A DNA stretch of 39,315 bases, taken from NCBI GenBank assembly GCA_022703485.1, contig JAKLDO010000024.1, positions 1 to 39,315 of the forward strand, given 5' to 3'. This stretch comes from a bacterium. Lineage in GTDB: Bacteria > UBP6 > UBA1177. Of the stretch, positions 9,911 through 18,182 are shown in pieces; the stretch's first letter is position 1; every line of letters starts with the position of its first letter. The position numbers and the translations under genes were made by a program. The notes beneath the pieces were generated by a model, which was not told the origin of the DNA, made no database searches, and saw only the letters and a list, made by a program, of their open reading frames with translations.

Positions 9911-10889
9911 AGTGAAAAAACTGATAAAAGTGCTTTCCGGATATGACAGAGTGTTCATTCAGACACACAATTATCCCGACCATGATTCAGTGTCGAGCGC
10001 ATTCGCACTTCAGTATCTGCTGAAAGAGAACGGTGTGGAAACGAAACTGATCTATCACGGGGAGATACTCCGTGACTCACTTTCCAAAATGATCGAAAAG
10101 CTGAAGATCGATATAAAACACCACAGTTGTTACAGCATGGACAGAACTGATGCCATCGTGATAATTGACGGCAACAAGAAGAGCAAAAATGTGGTCGAGC
10201 TCAAAGGAACAGTGGTCGCAGTTATAGACCATCATCAGGGAACAGAGTTCAGCGACCTTGAATTCTGCGACATAAGAAGTGATTTCGGTGCCTGTGCAAC
10301 GATAGTTTTCTCGTATTTCGCCGAGTTGAAGCTTGAACCTTCCGTAGAAGTTGCAACCGCGCTTCACACAGCGATAAATTTTGATACACACCAGTTCACA
10401 AGGAATGTAAATCTTCTTGACATTGAAACTGTCGCACTGCTGTACAGGGTGAGCGATGTGACGCTTGTCAACTCCCTTGTCAGGAATTCGATAAAAATAG
10501 ATGATCTGCCCAAATACGAGTACCTTTTGAAAAATGTGAAATTCCATCACAATTTTGCATACTGTCACTTTTCATCAGGATGCGACAAGAACCTTCTTGC
10601 TATACTTTCAGACTATCTGATGACGATAGACGGCATACAGCTTGTTGTGCTCAGTGCGAAATACATGGATGAGATAATATTCTCGATCAGAAGCGAACTT
10701 CCTGAATTCCCTGCTCACATAATGATAGCCGAAGCTCTTACGGGCATAGGTTCGGGCGGCGGACATGTTGACATGGCAGGAGGAAGAATACCGAACATCT
10801 CCGATTTCAACGAAACGGAGATATTCAACAGGTTTTTAAGCGGAGTACGGGCGAGGGACAGCTTCAGAATAAAAGTACAGACATTTTGA
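9903..10889 (+). CDS. DHH/DHHA1-family phosphoesterase (NrnA-like nanoRNase/pAp phosphatase)
   Basis: The 328-residue product shows the DHH family metal ligands in order: H22-x3-D26-x-D28, D89 in VIIDG, D109-H110-H111, D161, and a C-terminal DHHA1 domain with the GSGGGHVDMAGG nucleic-acid-binding loop. This fits NrnA-type enzymes that degrade 2-5-mers of RNA or dephosphorylate pAp, and also c-di-AMP/pApA hydrolases; sequence alone does not separate them. I chose ATG 9903 (AAAGGA 8 bases upstream); ATG 9894 is also possible. It overlaps the end of the channel gene, so the two are co-translated; a link between cyclic-dinucleotide turnover and osmotic response is conceivable but speculative. Confidence 0.85.
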   Translation: MAKVKKLIKVLSGYDRVFIQTHNYPDHDSVSSAFALQYLLKENGVETKLIYHGEILRDSLSKMIEKLKIDIKHHSCYSMDRTDAIVIIDGNKKSKNVVELKGTVVAVIDHHQGTEFSDLEFCDIRSDFGACATIVFSYFAELKLEPSVEVATALHTAINFDTHQFTRNVNLLDIETVALLYRVSDVTLVNSLVRNSIKIDDLPKYEYLLKNVKFHHNFAYCHFSSGCDKNLLAILSDYLMTIDGIQLVVLSAKYMDEIIFSIRSELPEFPAHIMIAEALTGIGSGGGHVDMAGGRIPNISDFNETEIFNRFLSGVRARDSFRIKVQTF

Positions 10890-10912
10890 CTTTAGTTTCG
10901 GGGAGGGTTTTG

Positions 10913-11938
10913 ATGCATCTTCTTATCAGGTTCAAGAACAGACAGCTTCTCTATTATTATCTGCTTTTCCTTTTCATTCTGGGTTCGTGCACACTGAACA
11001 GAGGGACGGGGGAAACGGATGATGATGCTGAAATGGAAGAGATCGATGATGACGAGTTCAAGGATGAAAGCGGCGTGGACAAAGATACGGCATCATCCGA
11101 TGAGAACAGCGATCCTGACATAATCCTTGTCGAAGATGAGCTGGCTGATCCCGATGCTGTTGAAATAGACATTCTGGATTTCGATTCTGTTCCTGATGAT
11201 GATGCAGATACATTTCCGGATCTATCGGGAAGCTGGGTGAACCTAACCGTATTCAGAGGAAAAGCCAAACCGTTCCTTATATCGACATGCAATGCATGGG
11301 CGGTGATGATATCAAAAGTCGTCATAGAGCAGAACGGTGATGTGCTTGAATCAACAAATGAAATGTGCCGGCTCAAAGTGGGCAATGATACAGTTCCGCA
11401 GATACAGTCACTGGTCCCTGACAGTTATGCCGATTCACTTCCTATCGTACCTAAGACATTCTATCTTTCAAAAAGCGATACCGGAGAAATTCTTTTCCAT
11501 CAGCCGAAAGTATGGGAAGTAAGAGCGTGCAATCTTGCAGATCCTGAGAACGATGCCCTTCCGACAGAAGAAGACGACCCGAGAGTCTTTGATCCCGACA
11601 ACACAGGCATAAACGGACTCAAAATGCAGGCGAAAGGAACTGTGAACGGCTTTGCCGAGATAGTTCAGAAGGTCAGCACCATACTTGACGGCAGACTTGA
11701 CGGGAACGGAGAGATAAGAGGTTTGACGACCTGGTATGAAGACCAGAAAGTGCTCTGGACAGATAATGTGCTCATGTGGAAAGGAGCACCTACATCCAAC
11801 GATCCTTCGATAGATCCTGCTGAAAGTCATTTCATTTTTAAAAAAATTGATGACGACAAAGATTGCGACTGGATATACCAGAACAGTGCAGTGCTTTTCC
11901 CTGAAGATGCGTCGAAATATCCCGAACAATTTCAATAA
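10913..11938 (+). CDS. Lipoprotein of unknown function with acidic linker
   Basis: A 341-residue protein with an arginine/lysine-rich N-region, a hydrophobic core and lipobox Leu-Gly-Ser-Cys. A linker of about 75 residues, mostly Asp and Glu, leads into a ~230-residue globular domain starting at SGSWVNLTVF. The domain has several isolated cysteines and beta-strand-like segments (KVVIEQNGDV, TFYLSKSDTGEILF, GLKMQAKGTVNGF), reminiscent of a lipocalin-like barrel, but I recognise no family. Start: GGGGAGG lies 6 bases before ATG 10913; an in-frame TTG 27 bases upstream overlaps the previous gene and lacks such a site. It follows the DHH gene by 23 bases. Confidence 0.75.
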   Translation: MHLLIRFKNRQLLYYYLLFLFILGSCTLNRGTGETDDDAEMEEIDDDEFKDESGVDKDTASSDENSDPDIILVEDELADPDAVEIDILDFDSVPDDDADTFPDLSGSWVNLTVFRGKAKPFLISTCNAWAVMISKVVIEQNGDVLESTNEMCRLKVGNDTVPQIQSLVPDSYADSLPIVPKTFYLSKSDTGEILFHQPKVWEVRACNLADPENDALPTEEDDPRVFDPDNTGINGLKMQAKGTVNGFAEIVQKVSTILDGRLDGNGEIRGLTTWYEDQKVLWTDNVLMWKGAPTSNDPSIDPAESHFIFKKIDDDKDCDWIYQNSAVLFPEDASKYPEQFQ

Positions 11939-11949
11939 ATGAGGGAACC

Positions 11950-13731
11950 ATGAAAAAATTATCTCTTATCCTTCTCGTTTCGGTTTTTCTTACAGTGTCT
12001 TGTGACAATGTGAGATCTGCAGTGAAACAGGACAATGAAAACACAGGTCCTGACAGCGATTCATCTGTGACAGAGGACGAAGATTCCGCCAAGACCGATG
12101 ATGATATCGAATACAGCGATGAGACGGACGGACAGATCATGACCGACGACACCATAGACGAAACTCAGGACCAGGACGAAGTCATCACTCCCGACGAGGA
12201 TATCCCCGCCCTTCCCCTTGAATTCGAATCAGGTTTCATTGAGATCCCGAAGAACAGCTACACTCTCGATAACGCAAATCTCTCTTCAGGCGCCGCGAGG
12301 ATATGGTATAACTTCCAGCCTGCAGACTCTGACCCTGCAGACAAACCACTTTTTGTATTTTTCAACGGCGGACCGGGAGCGGCAACAATGCTCCTTTTCA
12401 CATACAACACTTCAAAAATGACAGGCGATCAGGCTTATGCTGACATCGATGTTGTGGAAAACGCATTCAACTGGAACAGAATGGGAAATCTTCTTTACAT
12501 TGATGCGAGAATGACCGGTTTTTCATACGGTATGACCAATAATCCGTCAAGTTCGACAGAGAGGAACTCCTATTTCAAGCCTGCCAATTTCAATGTCTAT
12601 GTCGATGCCGCAGACTTCATCAGAGTTATTCTCGGTGTTCTTGACAGACACCCTGAAATTCAAAGCAACAAGGTCGTACTTGTCGGAGAAAGTTACGGCG
12701 GAACAAGAGCTACTGCCATCCTCAATATACTTCTCAATGTAAGGGACTATGCGGCAGGCAACAGGAATTTTTATGATGAGAACCTTTTTGCAGCCATTGA
12801 CAGCCACTTCAGGAAAGTCTATCCCGAAATGTCGGCCGATCCTCACAAGGAGGTCATAAAACAGCAGTTCTATGCAACCGTGATGATACAGCCTCTTATT
12901 GCAGGTGAAAAGCAGTTCCAGGCTTCGGGGGAACTTCTCGAAATTGAAGGCAGCCCTATTTATGAAGTTGAAACTGAAACAGGTGTGAACTACTCCCCAT
13001 GCAGTCAGTACAACCCTGGATGCGAACCGCACAACAATGCATTGCAGTACCTTCAGAAGGCAGGTCGCGACATGTATTCATACAGAAGGCCTTACAACTG
13101 GCTTTTTGACTATACCGATCCGGGCGCACAGAAAATGGTGGAGCTCAATCTTTTCAAGAAGCTCATTCAGAACGATCCTGCTGAAATAGACTGGCTGTAT
13201 GCCGAAAACAGGGCAAAAGCATTCAGATACGGCGGGAATTTCCTCAAGAACCTCAACTTTGACACCACAAAAATACCTTCATCGGTAAGAACCGAGATCG
13301 AATATACTAAAAACGCCATCAAACCTATGCTTAACGGAAATCTTGAACAGACTTTCGGCGCTCTTGAGAGCTATGACGAGTATTTTATTGATCTCCATAC
13401 AGATGTTAATCAGCTTTTTTATTATTCATCGACTACTCCTTACAGCGATATAAACGGAGAGATGTTCCTCGAAAATCTGAGGGATGTAAGAACATTCATC
13501 ACTCAGGCTGAAGAGGACATCATAATTTATGCACCGGGACTTCCGCTGTCTCTCAAGGAATTTGACGGAGTGTCGGATGTAACTGTCGATGACAACGACT
13601 TCACAGTTAAATATACTGACAATACCGAAGTGACAGTCAGATTCCCGTTCTTCCCGGTAAGCTCACACAGTGTAACAGTCAACCAGCCTGAACAGTTCTA
13701 CAACGAAGTCAGCACATGGCTTTCAGAATAA
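11950..13731 (+). CDS. Lipoprotein with a serine carboxypeptidase (S10)-like domain
   Basis: A 593-residue lipoprotein (lipobox Thr-Val-Ser-Cys, Cys18) with a 70-residue acidic linker and then an S10-type alpha/beta hydrolase domain from about residue 90. Visible family motifs: FFNGGPGAATM (oxyanion region), NRMGNLLYIDARMTGFSYG, and the nucleophile loop VLVGESYGG with Ser248. The C-terminal SSHSVTVNQPEQF supplies the expected His (H573). The segment where S10 enzymes carry the catalytic Asp (IIIYAPGLPLSLKEF) has no acidic residue at the usual G-D position, so activity is uncertain. Start has GAGGG 5 bases upstream, 11 bases after the previous gene. Probably acts on peptides outside the cell or in the periplasm. 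Confidence 0.87.
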   Translation: MKKLSLILLVSVFLTVSCDNVRSAVKQDNENTGPDSDSSVTEDEDSAKTDDDIEYSDETDGQIMTDDTIDETQDQDEVITPDEDIPALPLEFESGFIEIPKNSYTLDNANLSSGAARIWYNFQPADSDPADKPLFVFFNGGPGAATMLLFTYNTSKMTGDQAYADIDVVENAFNWNRMGNLLYIDARMTGFSYGMTNNPSSSTERNSYFKPANFNVYVDAADFIRVILGVLDRHPEIQSNKVVLVGESYGGTRATAILNILLNVRDYAAGNRNFYDENLFAAIDSHFRKVYPEMSADPHKEVIKQQFYATVMIQPLIAGEKQFQASGELLEIEGSPIYEVETETGVNYSPCSQYNPGCEPHNNALQYLQKAGRDMYSYRRPYNWLFDYTDPGAQKMVELNLFKKLIQNDPAEIDWLYAENRAKAFRYGGNFLKNLNFDTTKIPSSVRTEIEYTKNAIKPMLNGNLEQTFGALESYDEYFIDLHTDVNQLFYYSSTTPYSDINGEMFLENLRDVRTFITQAEEDIIIYAPGLPLSLKEFDGVSDVTVDDNDFTVKYTDNTEVTVRFPFFPVSSHSVTVNQPEQFYNEVSTWLSE

Positions 13732-13746
13732 GAAAGTAAAACTCTG

Positions 13747-14742
13747 CTATTCTCTTGTTTTTTTTACTGCTTTTCTCAACTGTTCAATGGTTGGAAGTTT
13801 AGGCTTATATGTCGCAATGAATATTTTCTCTTCAAGTCCGCCAAGAGCATAACGGGCCTCTTCATTTCCGGCTTCTGAACATATTATCAGCCCGATAGTG
13901 TCTTTTTCATGTTCATACTGCCGGTTAAGTCTGAAATAATTGACATATTTATTCATCTGCCCGACATCCCTCGCATCAAGTTTCCTTGCCTTGAGCTCGA
14001 CCAGAATATTGCAGGGTATCCCTTTGTGATAAAGGATAAGATCGATGCAGTGGTTCACACCGTCGATCTTGACCGGAACCTGTCTTCCTGAATACAATAT
14101 TTCAGAACCGAGCTCGTGAAGGAAGTTATCGATATTTCTAACGATCCCTGTTTCAAGTTCCTTTTCATCTGAACAGGTTCCTGCAAAACCGAGATCATAT
14201 TCACCTTTAAAGATCTCAAGAGAATTTTCAATGCGGTTTTTTTTCCTGACAGGCAGGCTTTTTTCAATTGCAGCAGAATTATTGTAGAGTCCATTTCTGA
14301 TATGTGATCTTAATTCACGCACACTCCAGTTCTCATTTACAGCTTTTGTCTGGTAAAAGTTCCTTTCCACAGAGTTTTCTATTGTTATAAGTTCAACATA
14401 ATGATTCCAGCTTAATTCTCGTGACAGTGTCACGACTATTTCATATAACCTGAAAAATTTAACAATTTTATAGAGTTCTTTTTGATCGATACTCAGATCT
14501 GACGAAATATGTTTTATTAAAAAGCGCCCATAATCAGCTCTTTCCTTGTTATCTATCTCATTCCTGACGATCCTTTCACCGATCTGCCAGTATGTCTGGA
14601 CTTTTATATTATCAACAGTTTTATATGCTTTAGCCTGACCTTTGCTGAGAATGCTTTTCAGTTCATTAAGCAAATTATTGTAACTTACATCATTTACTTT
14701 TGTGACTGTTGAACTACCTGATCTTGAGAGCATTGACTTCAT
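13747..14742 (-). CDS. DUF1016 / YhcG-type PD-(D/E)XK nuclease
   Basis: A 331-residue protein with the N-terminal DUF1016 helical region (TYWQIGERIV, ADYGRFLIKHIS, LSWNHYVELI) and a C-terminal restriction-like nuclease fold. Counting from the upstream GTG at 14745, the active-site pattern is D235 in HCIDLILYHKG, then E250-L-K252 in ILVELKARKL. YhcG-like proteins are often found near restriction-modification genes and mobile DNA; their substrate is not firmly known. The start is ATG 14742 (GTG 14745 is the alternative) with only a weak AAAAGA site. It converges with the peptidase gene, 15 bases apart, and has no obvious partner here, so it may be a stray accessory gene. Confidence 0.87.
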   Translation of the reverse strand: MKSMLSRSGSSTVTKVNDVSYNNLLNELKSILSKGQAKAYKTVDNIKVQTYWQIGERIVRNEIDNKERADYGRFLIKHISSDLSIDQKELYKIVKFFRLYEIVVTLSRELSWNHYVELITIENSVERNFYQTKAVNENWSVRELRSHIRNGLYNNSAAIEKSLPVRKKNRIENSLEIFKGEYDLGFAGTCSDEKELETGIVRNIDNFLHELGSEILYSGRQVPVKIDGVNHCIDLILYHKGIPCNILVELKARKLDARDVGQMNKYVNYFRLNRQYEHEKDTIGLIICSEAGNEEARYALGGLEEKIFIATYKPKLPTIEQLRKAVKKTRE

Positions 14743-14841
14743 CACATCTTTTCTAATAGCAATTCGATTATGTTAATATACGGATTGAAAAACAATCGTC
14801 AAATTATTTGCGCCCCGAACCGTAAAAGTCATTTTATTTTC

Positions 14842-14870
14842 TTGATACTTTTCTGCGCTGTTATTAGAAT
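14842..14870 (+). promoter_or_regulatory. Predicted promoter for the IorAB-flavodoxin pair
   Basis: TTGATA (14842-14847), 17-base spacer, TAGAAT (14865-14870); each box matches five of six consensus positions. It would give an untranslated leader of about 160 bases before the start at 15039. Confidence 0.6.
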
Positions 14871-14944
14871 GTCTTGCTGATGTTTAATTTGAAAGAGTCA
14901 TGAGATACAGAATTATCAGAGATGTCACTATCTTAAAAAATACA

Positions 14945-14984
14945 AATCCGTTGAGAGGCAATTCAGATTTCGCCTATTCGGATT
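14945..14984 (+). promoter_or_regulatory. Hairpin in the long leader of the IorAB gene
   Basis: AATCCG (14945-14950) pairs with CGGATT (14979-14984), and AGGC (14956-14959) pairs with GCCT (14972-14975) inside, giving a two-part stem. It lies between the predicted promoter and the ribosome-binding site AGGAG. It is not a terminator of the usual GC-stem/T-tract form. Function is unknown. The rest of 14743-15038 is AT-rich with no gene. Confidence 0.4.
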
Positions 14985-15038
14985 GATACCTTAAAAAAAA
15001 TTCTGATCATTATAAAATTAAAAAAAGGAGAATTTTTC

Positions 15039-17552
15039 ATGTCCGATTTTGAAAGACTTGTCGATTCCAAGGCCGGCAGCCGTTTCATTCTTCAGGGGAA
15101 TACCGCTTTTGCACTCGGTGTTGTCCATGCCGGATATCATGCCGCTGACGGTTATCCCGGAACTCCGAGCACGGAGGTCATTGACAAATCACTAAAACAT
15201 GTACAGGACAGAATGACTGTCGGATGGAGCGTGAATGAGGCTGTAGCGACCGCTGTTGCTATAGGCCACAGTGTTGCAGGGATGGATTCGCTGGTCACAA
15301 TGAAGATCCCCGGAATGTTCCAGGCCGGCGACACTATCACAACTTCCGCGTTCTACACGGCGCAGTCCGGTGCTTTTGTAATTTACGCGGCTACTGATTA
15401 TGTACCTTCAAGCACTCAGCATGTCATTGATGCAAGATATTTCCTGAGCGCGGCAAGAATTCCGGTCTTTGAGCCTAGGAACCATCAGGAAATGTATGAC
15501 ATGGCTTTCATCGCTGCCGATCATTCAAGAAAGTTCAGAACTCCCGTATGCATTCTCCCGAGCGGCATTCTCGCTCACAGTGAAGGAATAGTGATCACCA
15601 AAGAGCCCCGCAAAATAGAGCCGAGAGCGCTTCCTCAGAATCTGAGCGAATGGATGCTCATGCCGGGCATAGCAAGAAAGAACTATAATGAAGCTACGAC
15701 TGTGAGAATTCCGCAACTTCTTGAATATGCTGAAAGTTCAGACCTGTTAATTACAGAGACGACCGGGCGCGACGACTGGGGTGTGGTCATCGTGGGTGAA
15801 AGCGACATTATCGTGAAAGAGGCTCTTCTTGCGATAAATGCCGATCCTTCGATCATGACGATGTCACTCGCCAATCCAGTTCCGGTGAACAGGATCAGAA
15901 AGTTCGCACAGAAAATAAAAGGGAAGCTTTTTGTTTTTGAGGACGGTGACAGATTCCTTCAGGATAAAATATCTGTCGAAGGAATAAATGTCATCGGAAA
16001 AGAACTTAATTCCACCATAACCGACTGGACTCCTGACTCTGTCATAAACATGCTGAAAAAGCATCTTGACATAAAATATGAAGTGAAAAGTGTGCATATC
16101 GATGCAAAACCTCTCAACAGACCTCCATCAATATGCCCCGGATGTCCTTACAGAGCATACGGACTTGCCGCTGAAAAACTGAAGAAAACAGGAAAACTGT
16201 ATGCGGGTTTCGGCGAGATAGGATGCTCCACTCTCCTTTTCTTCAATAAGGGGATAGACACGGTCCTGTGCATGGGCGGCAGCGATTCGATGAGGCAGGG
16301 ATTCTGCATGAGCCGTCCCGAGATGGCATCAAAGGTCGTAAGCGTCATAGGTGACAGCTGTGAAGCCCACAGCGGTATTGATGCGACTAGAAACGGCGTT
16401 TTCAGAAATGTACCCGGAGTCACGGTCGTTCTTGATAACAGGATCACGGCGATGACGGGCGGTCAGCCTGCTCCGACAAGTGCCGCCAATCTTGCAGGCG
16501 TTCCCAATAAATTCAATCTTAAAAAGGTCATTGCGGCTGAAGAATGCAATGTTGTAGCGGTCGATGCATATGATCTCAAAGGTGTCGAGAAGGCTCTTAC
16601 CGAAGCCCTTGATGAAGCTGAAAAAGGTCAGTTCACAAACCTTGTTCTCGAGGGACCGTGCCAGCAGATAATGGATAGAAGATCGATGAAAAGGACTATT
16701 GAATATGACCGTTCAAAATGTAAAAAGTGCGGCCGCTGCAATATCTGTCCCGGAATAAAATTCGACAGTGACGGTGTCCCGCACTACACGAATCTGTGCA
16801 TAAACTGCGGCGGCAATAAACAGGTCTGCATGCAGAGATGTCCTTTCGGGGCGATCGTTCCGATAGATGCAAACGAAGAGCGCAAAGCTGAAAAGACCGA
16901 TCTTCCTGCACCTAAAAAGATCATTGCTGCAACTGTGAAAAAAGAGGACCTTCCTGAATCACTGAGAATTGCGATCAGGGGTATCGGTGGTCAGGGGAAC
17001 CTTTTCTTCGGCAAGGTTCTCAGTGAAGTTGCCCTCAGGACACCCTACAGCGAAGCACAGATAGTGAAAGGCGATACTCACGGCATGGCACAGCTCGGCG
17101 GCAGTGTCATTTCGACTTTTGCATGCGGAAAGGCGTACAGTCCGATACTTTCTCCGGGAAGTGCTGACATTCTTGTTGTCATGGAGACTTCCGAAGTTCT
17201 CAGAGAAGGGTTCCTTGAACTTCTGAAACCGGGCGGAATGATCGTGCTCAACCGTTTTGAGGCTGTTCCTCCTACTGCTAAAAAAGAAGATTACCCGAAG
17301 ATCGAAGAGATAAGAAAAGTGCTTGAAGGATACAGGGTTATCGAGTTTGATGCTCTTGAAGTCGTGAGCAGGCTTGGCGACAAGACCGGAAAGACCGCAA
17401 ATGTCGCAGTGCTCGGACTTCTTTCGACGATAGAACCTTTCAACAGAATACCGGTCGGGATATGGCTTGAGGCGCTGATGACGCTTTCCCCTAACGATTC
17501 CGTGAAATCAGCCAATCAGATGTCCTTTGAAGCCGGAAGGGGTGCAAAATAA
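15039..17552 (+). CDS. iorAB: Indolepyruvate:ferredoxin oxidoreductase, IorA-IorB fusion
   Basis: The enzyme oxidatively decarboxylates aryl pyruvates (from Trp, Phe, Tyr) to aryl-acetyl-CoA, reducing ferredoxin. The 837-residue chain holds, in order: the alpha-subunit N-terminal domain (DGYPGTPSTE near residue 38), the second alpha-subunit domain, the TPP-binding region beginning at CPGCPYRA (Cys365) with GDS near 438 and LDNRITAMTGGQ, a two-cluster ferredoxin domain (C561-x2-C-x2-C-x2-C-P, and C587-x2-C-x6-C-x3-C-P), and from about residue 645 a complete IorB domain (IRGIGGQGNLFFGKVLSE, KGDTHGMAQLGGSV). IorA and IorB are usually separate genes; the joined length is what their sum predicts, with no sign of frameshift. 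AGGAG precedes the ATG. A flavodoxin follows. Confidence 0.94.
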   Translation: MSDFERLVDSKAGSRFILQGNTAFALGVVHAGYHAADGYPGTPSTEVIDKSLKHVQDRMTVGWSVNEAVATAVAIGHSVAGMDSLVTMKIPGMFQAGDTITTSAFYTAQSGAFVIYAATDYVPSSTQHVIDARYFLSAARIPVFEPRNHQEMYDMAFIAADHSRKFRTPVCILPSGILAHSEGIVITKEPRKIEPRALPQNLSEWMLMPGIARKNYNEATTVRIPQLLEYAESSDLLITETTGRDDWGVVIVGESDIIVKEALLAINADPSIMTMSLANPVPVNRIRKFAQKIKGKLFVFEDGDRFLQDKISVEGINVIGKELNSTITDWTPDSVINMLKKHLDIKYEVKSVHIDAKPLNRPPSICPGCPYRAYGLAAEKLKKTGKLYAGFGEIGCSTLLFFNKGIDTVLCMGGSDSMRQGFCMSRPEMASKVVSVIGDSCEAHSGIDATRNGVFRNVPGVTVVLDNRITAMTGGQPAPTSAANLAGVPNKFNLKKVIAAEECNVVAVDAYDLKGVEKALTEALDEAEKGQFTNLVLEGPCQQIMDRRSMKRTIEYDRSKCKKCGRCNICPGIKFDSDGVPHYTNLCINCGGNKQVCMQRCPFGAIVPIDANEERKAEKTDLPAPKKIIAATVKKEDLPESLRIAIRGIGGQGNLFFGKVLSEVALRTPYSEAQIVKGDTHGMAQLGGSVISTFACGKAYSPILSPGSADILVVMETSEVLREGFLELLKPGGMIVLNRFEAVPPTAKKEDYPKIEEIRKVLEGYRVIEFDALEVVSRLGDKTGKTANVAVLGLLSTIEPFNRIPVGIWLEALMTLSPNDSVKSANQMSFEAGRGAK

Positions 17553-17556
17553 AGAA

Positions 17557-17575
17557 ATATCGCAAATCGCGATAT
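17557..17575. promoter_or_regulatory. Perfect 7-bp inverted repeat between iorAB and flavodoxin
   Basis: ATATCGC (17557-17563) and GCGATAT (17569-17575) flank a 5-base loop, starting 5 bases after the iorAB stop. No T-tract follows, so it is more likely an RNA-stabilising hairpin or a protein-binding site than a terminator. Confidence 0.45.
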
Positions 17576-17596
17576 GAGATATGATTGGAGGAAACA

Positions 17597-18100
17597 ATGA
17601 AAAAAGCTCTTGTCGGTTATTTTTCAAAGACAGGTTCAACAAAGGAGATCGCGGTCATAATAGGCGCCAACCTTGCAAAAAAAGGAACTGAAGCCGATGT
17701 GCTTGAGCTTGAAAAGATCACAAATACTGATAATTATTCCGCTATCATCCTCGGCGCTCCCATTAACGGGATGAGACATATCCCCGAATTCATTAAATTC
17801 GTTGAAGAGAACAGAAATGCTCTTGACGGCAAAGTCGCAGGGCTTTTCACCGTCGCTTATATCTATCACGACGGCAGAAAGATCTGGCGTGGCATGATGA
17901 ATAAAAGCATAGCAAAGATCCAAAAACTCATCAACCCCGCCAATTCGACAGTCTTTGCAGGCAGGATCGACAAGAAAATGCCCGCATTCGCAAACCTTCT
18001 CTTCGGCATCGGCAGCGACCTCCCCCTCGACCTCATCAACCACGCCGAAATCGACAAGTGGTGCGAAGAGATCGGGAAATTAATTAAGTCTGCTAATTGA
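17597..18100 (+). CDS. Flavodoxin-domain protein (HemG/flavodoxin-like)
   Basis: A 167-residue FMN-binding protein. The N-terminus ALVGYFSKTGSTKEIA is the phosphate-binding loop (T/S-x-T-G-x-T type), and ILGAPINGMRH and LFTVAYIYHDGR match the two flavin-contact loops. The C-terminal half resembles HemG-like flavodoxins rather than short-chain electron-carrier flavodoxins. Start is ATG 17597 with GGAGG 5 bases upstream; an in-frame TTG 12 bases earlier overlaps that site. Located 44 bases after iorAB and probably co-transcribed, so it may accept or pass on electrons for that enzyme or another redox partner; this is inference. Confidence 0.82.
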   Translation: MKKALVGYFSKTGSTKEIAVIIGANLAKKGTEADVLELEKITNTDNYSAIILGAPINGMRHIPEFIKFVEENRNALDGKVAGLFTVAYIYHDGRKIWRGMMNKSIAKIQKLINPANSTVFAGRIDKKMPAFANLLFGIGSDLPLDLINHAEIDKWCEEIGKLIKSAN

Positions 18101-18120
18101 CCATTTTCACTAACAGTTTC

Positions 18121-18166
18121 TTGACTTTCGCACTCTTTGTTTATATAGATTAAAGTCAAATTTGAC
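18121..18166 (+). promoter_or_regulatory. Promoter and palindromic operator-like repeats of the ATPase cassette
   Basis: TTGACT (18121-18126), 17-base spacer, TATAGA (18144-18149) form a promoter. The -35 region lies in TTGACTTT, whose perfect 8-bp inverse AAAGTCAA occurs at 18152-18159 just after the -10. A perfect 12-bp palindrome GTCAAATTTGAC spans 18155-18166. Three TTGAC/GTCAA half-sites around one promoter suggest a repressor operator. No regulator gene is adjacent, so the ATPase or its partner could autoregulate. Confidence 0.6.
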
Positions 18167-18182
18167 AACAGGAGGAACCTTA

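Noticed and set aside
17557..17575. Rho-independent terminator after iorAB
   Set aside because: The stem is AT-rich with no T-tract, and the flavodoxin gene follows closely in the same direction.
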